Shown piece by piece: positions 12,135 through 24,473 of a stretch of 64,000 nucleotides of DNA. Each line of letters opens with the position of its first letter. Within the stretch, counting starts at the first letter, position 1. Source of the DNA: an uncultured Methanobacterium sp. (GTDB taxonomy: Archaea; Methanobacteriota; Methanobacteria; Methanobacteriales; Methanobacteriaceae); NCBI RefSeq assembly GCF_963666025.1, contig NZ_OY762552.1, positions 2,151,001 to 2,215,000 on the forward strand, written 5' to 3'. A program made the translations under genes and the position numbers. The notes beneath the pieces are model-generated. The model did not search any database. It was not told where the DNA came from and worked only from the letters and a program-made list of their open reading frames with translations.

Positions 12135-12983
12135 TTATTTTCCTTTTAGGATTCCAGTTGCCCTTCTGGCAGCCCAGCACTGTATGCAAACACCGATGGG
12201 GAGGCCTGCAGTATGGGTATCTGCATATTCTATTTTAACATCCAGGGCAGTGGTTCTTCCACCTAAACCCATGGGGCCGATGCCGGTTGCATTAACCATT
12301 TCCAGCATTTCCTTCTCCATGTTGGCCATTCTCTCTTCAGGGTGGTGTTCTCCAACTTTCCTCAAAAGCGCCTTTTTAGCCAGCTTCAGGGCCATATCTG
12401 ATGATCCACCAATTCCAACTCCCACCACAGTAGGAGGACAGGGTTTACCACCGGCTGAGAGTACTGTTTCCATGACGAACTGTTTTATACCTTCTTCACC
12501 TTCACCAGGAAGTGCCATTTTAAGTGCGTTGTTGTTCTCTGAACCAAAACCCTTGGGGAAAATAGTAATCTCCAGCTGGTCAGTGTCCACCAGTTCTATG
12601 TCAATCTGTGGAATGAAACGACCAATATTATTGCCACTGTTTTTCCGGGTGAGGGGATCTACCACGTTGGGGCGAAGTGGAACCTCTTGGGTGGCCTTTT
12701 TCACACCGTTGATTATTCCCTCTTTCAGGTTTTCCACCTGAACTTTTCCCAATTTTACAAAAATAATGGGCAAACCAGTGTCCTGGCAGAGGGGTAAATT
12801 CTTTTCTTCGGCGATATTTATGTTTTCCAGTATGGCTTCCAGGTTTAAAAGGGCAGTTTCATCTTCTTCAAGATCATATGCATCTTTAAGAGCTTTTTTA
12901 ACATCCAGTGGAAGTTTTATAGCTGCTTCCTGGTACAAACGGCATATAAGCTCTTCAACCTGGGATTGATATATCATTAGCAT
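12135..12983 (-). CDS. Fumarate hydratase, alpha subunit (class I)
   Basis: A 282-residue homologue of the N-terminal half of class I, [4Fe-4S]-dependent fumarases / L(+)-tartrate dehydratase alpha (TtdA). Cluster and substrate motifs are visible: LPLCQDTGLPIIFVK, GENNA-type GFGSENNNALKM, CPPTVVGVGIGGSSDMA and a C-terminal IQCWAARRATG. It hydrates fumarate to malate together with a beta subunit, which is not encoded in this window. In methanogens this step belongs to the incomplete reductive TCA route to 2-oxoglutarate. Starts at 12983 (ATG) or 12977 (ATG two codons later) cannot be separated; no ribosome binding site is clear. Confidence 0.92.
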   Translation of the reverse strand: MLMIYQSQVEELICRLYQEAAIKLPLDVKKALKDAYDLEEDETALLNLEAILENINIAEEKNLPLCQDTGLPIIFVKLGKVQVENLKEGIINGVKKATQEVPLRPNVVDPLTRKNSGNNIGRFIPQIDIELVDTDQLEITIFPKGFGSENNNALKMALPGEGEEGIKQFVMETVLSAGGKPCPPTVVGVGIGGSSDMALKLAKKALLRKVGEHHPEERMANMEKEMLEMVNATGIGPMGLGGRTTALDVKIEYADTHTAGLPIGVCIQCWAARRATGILKGK

Positions 12984-13054
12984 TGATAAATATTTGTTAT
13001 ATGATGTAATAAACAGTTTCTAATGTTATTGTGATTTTTAATTTTGCGATTTTT

Positions 13055-13062
13055 TTCTAAAC
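13055..13062 (+). repeat. Left target-site duplication of IS1595-type element
   Basis: TTCTAAAC lies immediately outside the left inverted repeat. The identical octamer lies immediately outside the right inverted repeat (14113-14120). Eight bases is the duplication length known for the IS1595 family. Confidence 0.9.
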
Positions 13063-13072
13063 GGCTATGTCA

Positions 13073-13489
13073 AAAACACATAAGCGTGGGCATTCCACAC
13101 ATACCCGAGCTTTATCTCACGAAAAGGTTGGTGTTCCTTGTGTGGTTAATAGGAATGGTATGTCAATCTCAAAAATCACAAATACAGGTAGTATCTACAA
13201 AAAATTTGCATCATATTTATGATGGGAGAATTAGATGTCAATTCAACTCTTGTAACAGACATAGATGAACTCGTATGTAAGGTTTACGAATGCTATTGGT
13301 ATTGAATTGGTACAGTTGAAAACTGGCAAGGCCAAGAAAGGCATCTATGCAAAAGAAACCGATACAGAGAAAAGAAATATCTTCTTAAACTTTGTATTGG
13401 CAACATTAAAAACAGACAAATGTAGAGATTTGTCAAACAGACCAGCAATTCCGTTGTCACATAAATTAGAATTTATGGAGGAGAGTAGA
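13073..13489 (+). pseudogene. Decayed IS1595-family transposase
   Basis: Four reading-frame segments together rebuild the C-terminal half of an ISXO2-like transposase: KRGHSTHTRALSHEKVGVP onward (from 13073), NLHHIYDGRI (13203), DVNSTLVTD (13234) and MNSYVRFTNAIGIELVQLKT (13265), ending in LATLKTDKCRDLSNRPAIPL. At least three frameshifts separate them. The N-terminal half is missing, because the left terminal repeat joins directly to mid-transposase sequence. A further internal deletion follows KKGIY, where the family normally continues with a longer segment. The stop codon is also lost, so the last segment runs in frame into the acetyltransferase gene. No functional transposase can be made. 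Confidence 0.85.
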
Positions 13490-14014
13490 ATGAACTTTGA
13501 ATTATTGCCACTTAACCCCAAAAACTTGATACAGTTTAAGAAAGATATACAGGAAGCATTTCAGCAAGGTGCTGTTGAGGGATTTGGTGAAATAGGGGTA
13601 GAAATACTTCCTGAAAGTCATATAGATCGTTCTATTTCTGCTAAAGGTTCTATTGCTTACGAAGCTATACTTGATGGAGAATTTGTTGGCGGGGCTGTTG
13701 TTTTGATAGACAGCGAAACACAGCATAATCATCTTGATTTTTTGTATGTCAAAAATGGAACACACAGTAAAGGTGTGGGACAGTCTATTTGGAATGCTAT
13801 TGAAAAGTTACATCCTGAAACTAAGGTTTGGGAAACCGGTACCCCTTACTTTGAAAGACGTAATATACATTTCTATGTAAACAAATGCGGGTTCCATATT
13901 GTAGAGTATTTTAATAAGTATCATAAAGATCCGAATGAAAAAACAGAGATGGAACAGTTACCAGATATTGATTACTTTGCAGATTTCTTTCGTTTTGAAA
14001 AAGTTATGAGGTAA
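13490..14014 (+). CDS. GNAT N-acetyltransferase, IS passenger gene
   Basis: A 174-residue acetyltransferase. The GNAT core appears as GEFVGGAVVLID (beta strands), LDFLYVKNGTHSKGVGQSIWNAIEK (motif A, with the acetyl-CoA pyrophosphate loop degenerated to KGVGQS) and FYVNKCGFHIVEYFN (motif B). The ATG at 13490 has a strong site (GGAGGAGAG); the longer in-frame reading from 13265 is transposase debris. The substrate is unknown; small-molecule or antibiotic acetylation is common among such genes. It is the only intact gene in the IS1595-type element, and its sequence looks more bacterial (Clostridia-like) than its neighbours (impression). Confidence 0.85.
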   Translation: MNFELLPLNPKNLIQFKKDIQEAFQQGAVEGFGEIGVEILPESHIDRSISAKGSIAYEAILDGEFVGGAVVLIDSETQHNHLDFLYVKNGTHSKGVGQSIWNAIEKLHPETKVWETGTPYFERRNIHFYVNKCGFHIVEYFNKYHKDPNEKTEMEQLPDIDYFADFFRFEKVMR

Positions 14015-14049
14015 ACAAATTCCAGTTTGTTGAGATAATTAGAGAAATT

Positions 14050-14080
14050 ATGGGAGAGCTAATAATCTCCTATAAAAAAA
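14050..14080 (+). terminator. Hairpin after passenger gene
   Basis: GGGAGAgctaataaTCTCC forms a 5-6 bp stem followed by TATAAAAAAA, inside the mobile element and 36 bases after the acetyltransferase stop. The tail is A-rich rather than T-rich on this strand, so its termination role is uncertain. Confidence 0.35.
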
Positions 14081-14112
14081 CACTATTATCAACTTTTTGT
14101 TGTGACATAGCA

Positions 14113-14120
14113 TTCTAAAC
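14113..14120 (+). repeat. Right target-site duplication of IS1595-type element
   Basis: TTCTAAAC immediately follows the right terminal inverted repeat and is identical to the copy at 13055-13062. Confidence 0.9.
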
Positions 14121-14227
14121 TAAAAATTATAAAAAAAATTAGTTTGAATAAACAGTAGATGATTTTTAACTGGAAAAAGAGGTTAATGTTTTAAATTATG
14201 GATTAAACTTATTGTTTAAACGCAATA

Positions 14228-14839
14228 TTAGGGGGAAATGATTTTTTTATCATTATTCAGCTTGTACTTATCCTTATTCCGCCTGTAACCTTGGCTTAAC
14301 TTTTTGTTTTCACTGGAACTTTTAAGGGGAATGTACGATTGGGGCATACGTTCTTTGATGTAGGTTAATGGGTGGCGGTTTTTGATGGAGTAAACATTTT
14401 GCAGTATCTGTTTTGCTTCTTCCACTTTATTTTTAAACTGTTCATCCAGGTTGAAGTTCCTGGTCATCATCTCATCGTATTTCCCATTCAAACTGTCGTA
14501 TAATCCATACAGTTCCTCTAATCTGCCCTGGGTGTCTGATAATTCATTCATGAATATGGAACATTCGTTGTTTAACTCAGTTATGATCTCCTTCTGATGG
14601 CCAATTGTGGCATTCTCGTCATTTTTAATCTCTTCCAGCATGACTTCAAAGCTGGATATCATCTTACGCTGATGTTCCATCATTTTTTGCATCTGGTTGA
14701 AGTCATTCTCTCCCATGATAATAACAGTTTCATCCTCCCCAAAATCATGCTCCCCCTCCAACGTCAATAGTTTACTATTTTTAACAGGTTTTTCCCTGAC
14801 AGTTGCAGTGTAAATCCTCTTGTGCATGTTTTTAGTCAT
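14228..14839 (-). CDS. Coiled-coil protein of unknown function
   Basis: A 203-residue soluble protein. Residues ~1-45 form a small beta-rich domain (KRIYTATVREKPVKNSKLLTL, then GEDETVIIMGENDF), which may be an AbrB-like or adaptor fold. Residues ~50-150 are a long coiled coil (heptad Leu/Met/Ile among Glu/Lys). A basic tail follows (SQGYRRNKDKYKLNNDKK). The ATG at 14839 follows AGAGGTGAT; a GTG three codons upstream is inside that site and rejected. I do not recognise a family. It stands alone on the minus strand between the mobile element and the third pstS. Confidence 0.7.
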   Translation of the reverse strand: MTKNMHKRIYTATVREKPVKNSKLLTLEGEHDFGEDETVIIMGENDFNQMQKMMEHQRKMISSFEVMLEEIKNDENATIGHQKEIITELNNECSIFMNELSDTQGRLEELYGLYDSLNGKYDEMMTRNFNLDEQFKNKVEEAKQILQNVYSIKNRHPLTYIKERMPQSYIPLKSSSENKKLSQGYRRNKDKYKLNNDKKIISP

Positions 14840-15137
14840 TATTATCACCTCTAAATCTTATTTTAATTTCATGAGTTTGATCCATTTGGAGTTAATTACT
14901 TCCAATAAGGGGAATTAATTACTATGGCCTTATTAACATTTGAATGTTTGGTCTGATCCACAGGTTATCTTGGATCTACAAGTTATCTTATTTTCTTATA
15001 ATCACTTTTTTATTTTCTTATAATCTCTTCTTTTTGTTAATTCCAGGTTCCAGGCTTTTTATTACCTTTTCCCGAAAAGTACCAATTTTAACTAAATCAT
15101 AGCGGTATACCTATAACTTAAATGAAAATTATGTACT

Positions 15138-15989
15138 TTATCCTGCCCCTATTCCAGTAACTGAATATTCCTTACTGGAGTCTGTATTGTATTCAGTTTG
15201 ATTAACAATTTTCTGCCCTTCTGGGCTTAAACTAAAATTTATAAAGTCATTGGCAACTGAATTACCAGTTCCTTTTACTAAAAAGATCAAAGGCCTTTTA
15301 AGCACGTACCTGCCACTGGCTATGTTTTCACTGGTTGGGGACATTCCATTTATCCCCATCACCTTAACTCCGGTGTTCAGGGCATTCTGGGACACATAAC
15401 CTATGGCATTGGGGGTGACAGCCACATCCTGCATAACCTGATATGTGGATATTCCTATGGTGAAATTATCTTGAGGTACTGTGGAACCGAACAGTATATC
15501 TTCAAATGTAATACGGGTCCCGGATCCTGCTTCTCGAATTATAACTTTAATTGGGGTATCTTCTCCTCCCACCTGTTTCCAGTTGGTGATTTTTCCCTGA
15601 TAAATAGCCCTTAACTGGTCTGGGGTTAAACTGTTCACTGGGTTGGTGGGGTTTACAATAATTGCTATGCTATCTTCTCCAATTGGGTACTGGTTCAACC
15701 CGTCACTTTCTGTTTCAGTCAGGTTCCGTGAAACAGTTCCTATACTGGCACTACCAGATTTCACAGACTGTATACCTACATTGGAGTCTCCACCTTGAAC
15801 TGTGACCTTAATATCTGGATGCTGGGCCATGTACGCCTGGGCCAGTGCCTGGGCCACTGGTTGCACTGTGCTTGATCCTACAATACTGATTTCTGAGCCT
15901 TCGGAAGGAATGATCACAGAATATGCTACTGTAATCCCTGCACAGGCCAGGATAATAATTCCCAATAGATAAATTTGCTTACTTTTCAT
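15138..15989 (-). CDS. pstS: Third PstS-type phosphate-binding protein, unlinked
   Basis: A 283-residue PstS homologue with the signal anchor at residues 6-24 and the binding motifs GSSTVQPVAQALAQAYM, GGDSNVGI, GTVSRNL and the phosphate-contact loop REAGSGTRITFED. It has no permease or ATPase genes beside it. The ATG at 15989 has AGGTGAT eleven bases upstream; an in-frame start at 16022 would add 11 residues with no site. The GGDSN and SRNLTETESD positions differ from GGGS(A/G) and SSK in the two linked PstS proteins, so affinity or ligand may have shifted (inference). It could also serve as a phosphate sensor. Confidence 0.9.
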   Translation of the reverse strand: MKSKQIYLLGIIILACAGITVAYSVIIPSEGSEISIVGSSTVQPVAQALAQAYMAQHPDIKVTVQGGDSNVGIQSVKSGSASIGTVSRNLTETESDGLNQYPIGEDSIAIIVNPTNPVNSLTPDQLRAIYQGKITNWKQVGGEDTPIKVIIREAGSGTRITFEDILFGSTVPQDNFTIGISTYQVMQDVAVTPNAIGYVSQNALNTGVKVMGINGMSPTSENIASGRYVLKRPLIFLVKGTGNSVANDFINFSLSPEGQKIVNQTEYNTDSSKEYSVTGIGAG

Positions 15990-16098
15990 TATATCACCTG
16001 TAGTGACATTCACCCTCTTCAATGATAGTTTCCGGTGTTGCCTGGATGTGATATCCGAGTGTTTTTAATATTTGAGGGGTTTTAATATTCAAGTGTTT

Positions 16099-17640
16099 TT
16101 AACTGGTCTCTTTTGTTTTTATCAAGGTTTGATCTGGTTGTGAAAAGTACTTCTGGAGATCAAGGGTTGAAATCAGGAGTATCACGCTGCACAGGGCCCC
16201 GAAGAGGAATACTCTTTCCATTCCAGTCATGAACTCGGTGGCCTGAGTTCCCACCAGGGTTAAATTACTGCTCAGGGCACTCTGGGCAATGGCGCTGCTT
16301 AAGATCAAACCGGCAAAACAGTTCCCCAGAACCGATCCCAGGTTCTTGGTCAGGGTCATCATGGCTGACACCTGGGTTTTGAATATCTCCGGCACCACCG
16401 AGATGATCATTTTGTTGTTGGGGGACTGGTAAAGACCGTATCCAAAACCAAGGGCCACCAGTCCAATAATGATAAGTGGCAGCCCGGTACCAGTATGGAA
16501 TGTGTAGATAATGGTGGTGGCTACTATACATGATATGCTGGCTGCAACAGCTAGAGGTTTTACTCCGATTCTATCAGCAAGTCCACCGGCAATTATGGAC
16601 AGGAACATGGCGGTGAACATTATAATGCTGATTAATATTCCGGAGATATTCACCGGCACACCAATGACCTTCTGGAAATAGAAGGGGAGGGTGAAAAATG
16701 CCATGTAGAGTATTATATAGTTTAATAAGAGTCCGGTGATGTATGCGGAGAATGTGATGCTCCTGAATACTTCAATTCTAAAAAGTGGCTCTTCGTGTTT
16801 GGCTTCTACCCAGACAAAGAGTGCTGCGAATATCAATGCAGCTGCCATCAGCACCATGTCAAATATATCAAAGCCCATTTTCTGGGCAAGGATCAGGGCA
16901 TAGGTCAGTGTGAACAGGAATATAGCCTGTAAAATTGCTCCCTTATAATCGATGAGTATGGAATAAATCTTACCACGGGAAAAGGGAGGATGATTATTTT
17001 CATATTTCTTTTTCCTCTCAATTAACTCCAGGTCTTTATCTGCTTCTGGTTTTTGAGCGGTAAATAAGTATACGCAGATACTTAAAATCCCGAAGGGTAT
17101 GACGGCCAGGAATATGGTATGCCAGCCAAGGTAGGCTGCTATGAAACCGCCAACCAGGGGGCCAATGGCGTAACCTCCGGATAATGCCACCAGCAAACAT
17201 CCCATGGCCAGTCCCAACTTTTCAGGGGGGAATGTTTTATCCAGAATGGCGTAGTACACTGCTGCCATGAACCCCGCTGCCAGGCCCTGAATACCCCTTA
17301 TAACAATTAACATTTCTGCACTGGGAGCAAAGTAACAGGCCAGGGAGGCAGTTACCCACAGGATGGTCCCTATCATGAAGAACTTTTTCCTGCTCCACAT
17401 TCCTGCTATTCTACCCAGGAATATCACCGAAACAGTGAGGCAGATCAGGTATATGTTGGAGATCCAAGTGGCAGTCATTACACTGGCCCCGAAGAATTCG
17501 GTAATGGTGGGTAGGCAAACATTCACCAGGCCAATGTAGAAGTTGAACATGAAATTCACCAAACATATTGCCAGCAAAACAAACCACATCTGCCGGGGAT
17601 TGTCCATTGATATTCTGGGTTTGGTTATAGTAGTGAGCAT
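16099..17640 (-). CDS. MFS multidrug exporter, DHA2-like (14 TM)
   Basis: A 513-residue major facilitator transporter with about 14 hydrophobic segments. MFS marks include the motif A region LGRIAGMWSRKKFFMIG near residue 75 and the motif C-like segment GGYAIGPLVGGFIAAYLGWHTIF near residue 140, which indicates a drug:H+ antiporter of the DHA2/QacA-EmrB type. The frame extends 20 codons upstream (to 17700) without a ribosome binding site. The ATG at 17640 lies about 27 bases after a TTATTTATATTTA TATA box, consistent with a leaderless message. The substrate is unknown. No regulator sits beside it. Confidence 0.85.
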   Translation of the reverse strand: MLTTITKPRISMDNPRQMWFVLLAICLVNFMFNFYIGLVNVCLPTITEFFGASVMTATWISNIYLICLTVSVIFLGRIAGMWSRKKFFMIGTILWVTASLACYFAPSAEMLIVIRGIQGLAAGFMAAVYYAILDKTFPPEKLGLAMGCLLVALSGGYAIGPLVGGFIAAYLGWHTIFLAVIPFGILSICVYLFTAQKPEADKDLELIERKKKYENNHPPFSRGKIYSILIDYKGAILQAIFLFTLTYALILAQKMGFDIFDMVLMAAALIFAALFVWVEAKHEEPLFRIEVFRSITFSAYITGLLLNYIILYMAFFTLPFYFQKVIGVPVNISGILISIIMFTAMFLSIIAGGLADRIGVKPLAVAASISCIVATTIIYTFHTGTGLPLIIIGLVALGFGYGLYQSPNNKMIISVVPEIFKTQVSAMMTLTKNLGSVLGNCFAGLILSSAIAQSALSSNLTLVGTQATEFMTGMERVFLFGALCSVILLISTLDLQKYFSQPDQTLIKTKETS

Positions 17641-17877
17641 GAAAAATAATTCTGAATGGATTAAATATAAATAATTTGCTAATTTAGAACTATAATTCAC
17701 TTTTTAGGTACAAATGGGCTTGAAATACTTGAGATAGGGATGTTATGGGGAATATTGTTCCTACTTTGAGAAATATTATGTGCAAATAGCAAAGAATTAA
17801 TAGGTGTTTTGATGATAGCTACATCCATAAATTTCCCGAACAATCTGGCTAAAAATAATCAAAATTGTCAGTAATCC

Positions 17878-17944
17878 CTAAAGTGATTAACTTCTCTAAA
17901 GTGATTAACGCTGTAAGTCATAACTCCCTGTAAGTCATAACTCC
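17878..17944 (+). repeat. Adjacent 14-bp and 17-bp direct repeats upstream of sensor kinase
   Basis: CTAAAGTGATTAAC occurs at 17878-17891 and 17896-17909. CTGTAAGTCATAACTCC occurs twice in perfect head-to-tail tandem at 17911-17944. They lie 97-163 bases upstream of the kinase GTG start in an otherwise gene-free 340-base gap. They could be regulator sites or slippage duplications. Confidence 0.65.
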
Positions 17945-18040
17945 TTGGAAATACTTAAAATGTATTGATAACGTCTGAAATTATTGATACAGTTTAAAAA
18001 TCTCTAATGTAACTATATGGTGTTTATCATGGTGATTTAA

Positions 18041-20146
18041 GTGAACCTGCGTAAACGTACATTAATTACTCTGGCAATATCGCTATTGCTGCTGGTAGCA
18101 GTGCTTTATGTTATCTCCCAGAGCCTTTTAATGGGAAATCTTTCAGAAGTTCAGGCGGATAATACTCAAAAAGACCTTGAAACTATGAATGATATATTAT
18201 TCCGAGATTTAGGTGATCTGGCAGCAATAAATAAACAGTGGGCCATGCTGGGTGAAGCTTCATTCTACGATGAAACCAGCCATACTTTCAATCCAGAAGC
18301 TCTGAAAATATTCAACAGCACCGGTATTGATCTGGTGATAGTTTCCTCATCAATGGATGGAACTGTGTATTTTAAATCCTTAAATGACTCGGAAAATTTA
18401 AATAACTCACAAAATTCATCATCCCATCAGGATGAGCTGGAAAGTTACCTATCCCAGAATTATTCTTTAATAAAGTCAGAAAATCTAAGTAACCCCTTCC
18501 AGGGCATTCTACTATTGCCCTCAGGCACCTACTTAATCTCGTCAAGTCCCATTACTGGTTCTGGAGGTAATAATTTAATTCTGGGCCGTTACCTTGAAAT
18601 TCCCCAAAATGGTCATTTATCAAAAATTCCAGGTTTATCCCTGAATATCACCCCATTTAATAATGGTGAGGGGGTCCCGACCTTCCATGATGTGAGTCGT
18701 GATTTTTCATACGGGTCGCCAGTGATAATCAAACCGGTTGAGAATAACACCATCAGTGGATATTCATTACTGCGAGATGGCGAAGGTCGTGCTATTTTCC
18801 AGATGAAACTATCTGAAAACCCCTATATTATAGATAAAGGCCAGGAAACTTTAATTTATTTCATATTCTCATTTTTAGTGACTGGAATAATATTAGGATT
18901 CATCACCCTGCTGTTTCTGGATAAGATTGTTTTATCCAGAATAAATGACCTCAACAATCGAGTACAGGAAATAACGAAAACCAACGATATCTCCAGACGT
19001 TTACCAGTAAACGGATCAAATGATGAAATATCTGGTCTTTCTAAGGGTATTAACAGCTTGTTAATATCGTTGCAGAGTTCCTGGGAAGAAATTCAGCAGA
19101 GTAGAAAAAAGTACCGGAATATTTTTTACAACACTGGAACTGCCATGATAAGCACCGAAGGAGATGGAGTCATTTCCTTAATAAACTCTGAATTTGAAAA
19201 CTTATCCGGGTTCAAGAAGGGGCAGGTAGAAGGTATAAAAAGCTGGAGAGACTTTTTCCCGGAAGACATTAAGAAAATGACCGAATACAGTAAAATACGA
19301 AAATTAAATGAAGATCTAGCTCCTCGGAATTATGAGGCCCGGTTTTTAGGCAGGGATGGTAGTTTAAAGGATGTATATTTAACAGTAACAACCGTACCCG
19401 GTACTGATCAATTTTTGTTATCCATAATGGACATCACCCCACTCAAACAAACCCTGGAAGAAAAGGATGCCCTCTTACGGGAAGTACATCACCGGGTTAA
19501 AAATAACATGCAGATCATGATCAGCCTGTTGAATATGAAAGCAAGGCACACCAGTGATGAGGATGTGAAGAGCATCTTAATGGAAAGCCAGGATAGAATA
19601 AAGTCCATGGCCATGGTACACGATGGCCTGTACCATTCACCGGATATGATTCACATAAATCTAGGAAATTACATCCAGAGATTAACTGCTGAACTTTTCA
19701 GGAGTTACCAGGTTGATAGTAGTCTGATTAAGTTAATTGTTAACGTGGATTCTGTATCCATATCCATTGACACTGCAGTACCCTGTGGTCTTCTTTTAAA
19801 TGAACTGGTAAGTAATTCCATTAAACACGCATTTGATCCCGGTGAGAAAGGGGAAATAAGGATTTGTCTGTCTTCTAATGAAGATTTGTCTTCGGAAGAT
19901 TTGCATCCTCCTGAAGATTCACATTCTCTCGCTGATGAATGTTCTCCTCCTGAATTAACACTCACAGTCTGGGACAATGGAAAGGGATTAGCAGATGGTT
20001 TTGATATAAGTAAATCTGATACCATGGGCATGAAACTGATCGATACCCTGGTAAACCAGCTGGAAGCCGAAATAGAATTTAATAACAGCCCGGGGGCATG
20101 TTTTAAAATTAGATTTAAAGAGCTTAATTATTCTAAAAGAATTTAA
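18041..20146 (+). CDS. Membrane sensor histidine kinase (CHASE4-HAMP-PAS-HisKA_2)
   Basis: A 701-residue sensor kinase. TM1 spans residues ~8-28; an extracytoplasmic CHASE4-like domain ~45-240 (ETMNDILFRDLGDLAAINKQWA is the family's typical entry helix); TM2 ~270-293; HAMP ~295-350; PAS ~355-470; then a HisKA_2 dimerisation helix with the phospho-accepting histidine near residue 482 (LLREVHHRVKNNMQIMISLL) and a HATPase_c domain (NELVSNSIKHAF, DNGKGLADG) to the end. An acidic insert lies in the ATPase domain (SSEDLHPPEDSHSLADECSPP). GTG start with GGTGATTTAA upstream. No response regulator gene is adjacent, so the partner is elsewhere. The external ligand is unknown. Confidence 0.9.
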   Translation: MNLRKRTLITLAISLLLLVAVLYVISQSLLMGNLSEVQADNTQKDLETMNDILFRDLGDLAAINKQWAMLGEASFYDETSHTFNPEALKIFNSTGIDLVIVSSSMDGTVYFKSLNDSENLNNSQNSSSHQDELESYLSQNYSLIKSENLSNPFQGILLLPSGTYLISSSPITGSGGNNLILGRYLEIPQNGHLSKIPGLSLNITPFNNGEGVPTFHDVSRDFSYGSPVIIKPVENNTISGYSLLRDGEGRAIFQMKLSENPYIIDKGQETLIYFIFSFLVTGIILGFITLLFLDKIVLSRINDLNNRVQEITKTNDISRRLPVNGSNDEISGLSKGINSLLISLQSSWEEIQQSRKKYRNIFYNTGTAMISTEGDGVISLINSEFENLSGFKKGQVEGIKSWRDFFPEDIKKMTEYSKIRKLNEDLAPRNYEARFLGRDGSLKDVYLTVTTVPGTDQFLLSIMDITPLKQTLEEKDALLREVHHRVKNNMQIMISLLNMKARHTSDEDVKSILMESQDRIKSMAMVHDGLYHSPDMIHINLGNYIQRLTAELFRSYQVDSSLIKLIVNVDSVSISIDTAVPCGLLLNELVSNSIKHAFDPGEKGEIRICLSSNEDLSSEDLHPPEDSHSLADECSPPELTLTVWDNGKGLADGFDISKSDTMGMKLIDTLVNQLEAEIEFNNSPGACFKIRFKELNYSKRI

Positions 20147-20164
20147 CTTAACATAATTCTTTTA
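20134..20164 (+). terminator. Inverted repeat overlapping kinase stop codon
   Basis: TAAAAGAATT and AATTCTTTTA form a perfect 10-bp stem with an 11-base loop. The left arm covers the last codons of the sensor kinase. No T-run follows, so terminator function is likely but unproven. Confidence 0.45.
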
Positions 20165-20297
20165 AAAATTGATAAACCATTTATAATAAACAAAGAATAG
20201 ATTTCTGTAACAAATACGGTCTAATTTTTAGAACTAATTAAAAAACCAATCAAAAAAGAATTAAAAAAGAGAAAGAATTGAAAAGGAAAAGTAAAAA

Positions 20298-20729
20298 TCA
20301 GTATTTCATGATCATCTTAACTTTTTCCAATTCTTTGGCAATATGTTCCCTTTTATCAGTGAGCATGTCTTCTGAACTCATTTTAAGAGCTTCTTTAGGA
20401 CATACAGAAACACAGAGTTGTTTATCCCTTCCAGCACACAGGTTGCACTTGGTGGCTATTCCGTATTCATCCAGATTGATGGCTCCTATTGGACAGGCAT
20501 CTCTGCACAGTCCGCAGCCTATACAATCTTCTTCATGGATGATCACCGCGCCATCGATTTTTTCAATGGCATCTTCCGGGCACACTGTCATGCAGGGGGC
20601 CCGGTCTTCAGCACAGTGTAAGCAGAAAATTGGCACTCCATTTATCACTCGGATGGCATTTTTAGGGCATATGCGTTCACATTTCCCACACTCATCACAG
20701 AGCTCTGGCCTGGAAACAAGTTCCTTCAT
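20298..20729 (-). CDS. porF: Pyruvate:ferredoxin oxidoreductase-associated polyferredoxin PorF
   Basis: A 143-residue iron-sulfur protein with four CxxCxxCxxxC-type motifs (CDECGKCERICP, CLHCAEDRAPCMTVCP, CIGCGLCRDACP, CNLCAGRDKQLCVSVCP). It is the last gene of the por cluster, four bases after porE. PorE/PorF are thought to carry electrons from the oxidoreductase core to other acceptors. The two longer-spaced motifs (C-x2-C-x4-8-C-x3-C) are typical of HycB/CooF-like polyferredoxins. The convergent kinase gene ends 150 bases downstream. Confidence 0.88.
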   Translation of the reverse strand: MKELVSRPELCDECGKCERICPKNAIRVINGVPIFCLHCAEDRAPCMTVCPEDAIEKIDGAVIIHEEDCIGCGLCRDACPIGAINLDEYGIATKCNLCAGRDKQLCVSVCPKEALKMSSEDMLTDKREHIAKELEKVKMIMKY

Positions 20730-20733
20730 ATTT

Positions 20734-23261
<2,528 letters not shown>

Positions 23262-23262
23262 T

Positions 23263-23505
<243 letters not shown>

Positions 23506-23515
23506 TAGATCACCT

Positions 23516-24473
<958 letters not shown>

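Larger units (their letters stand above)
13063..14112 (+). mobile_element. IS1595-family (ISXO2-like) cassette with acetyltransferase passenger
   Basis: A 1,050-bp element. The left end begins GGCTATGTCAAAAACA and the reverse complement of the right end reads TGCTATGTCACAACAA (12 of 16 bases identical), matching IS1595-type terminal repeats. A perfect 8-bp direct repeat flanks it, so it inserted by transposition and the ends have not decayed. Inside are fragments of an IS1595 transposase in several frames, then an intact GNAT acetyltransferase gene. It is a non-autonomous, passenger-carrying cassette. Mobilisation would need a transposase encoded elsewhere in the genome. Confidence 0.88.

Noticed and set aside
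12100..12741. Long plus-strand frame of 213 codons
   Set aside because: It is antisense to the fumarate hydratase alpha gene, whose cluster-binding motifs are clear on the other strand.
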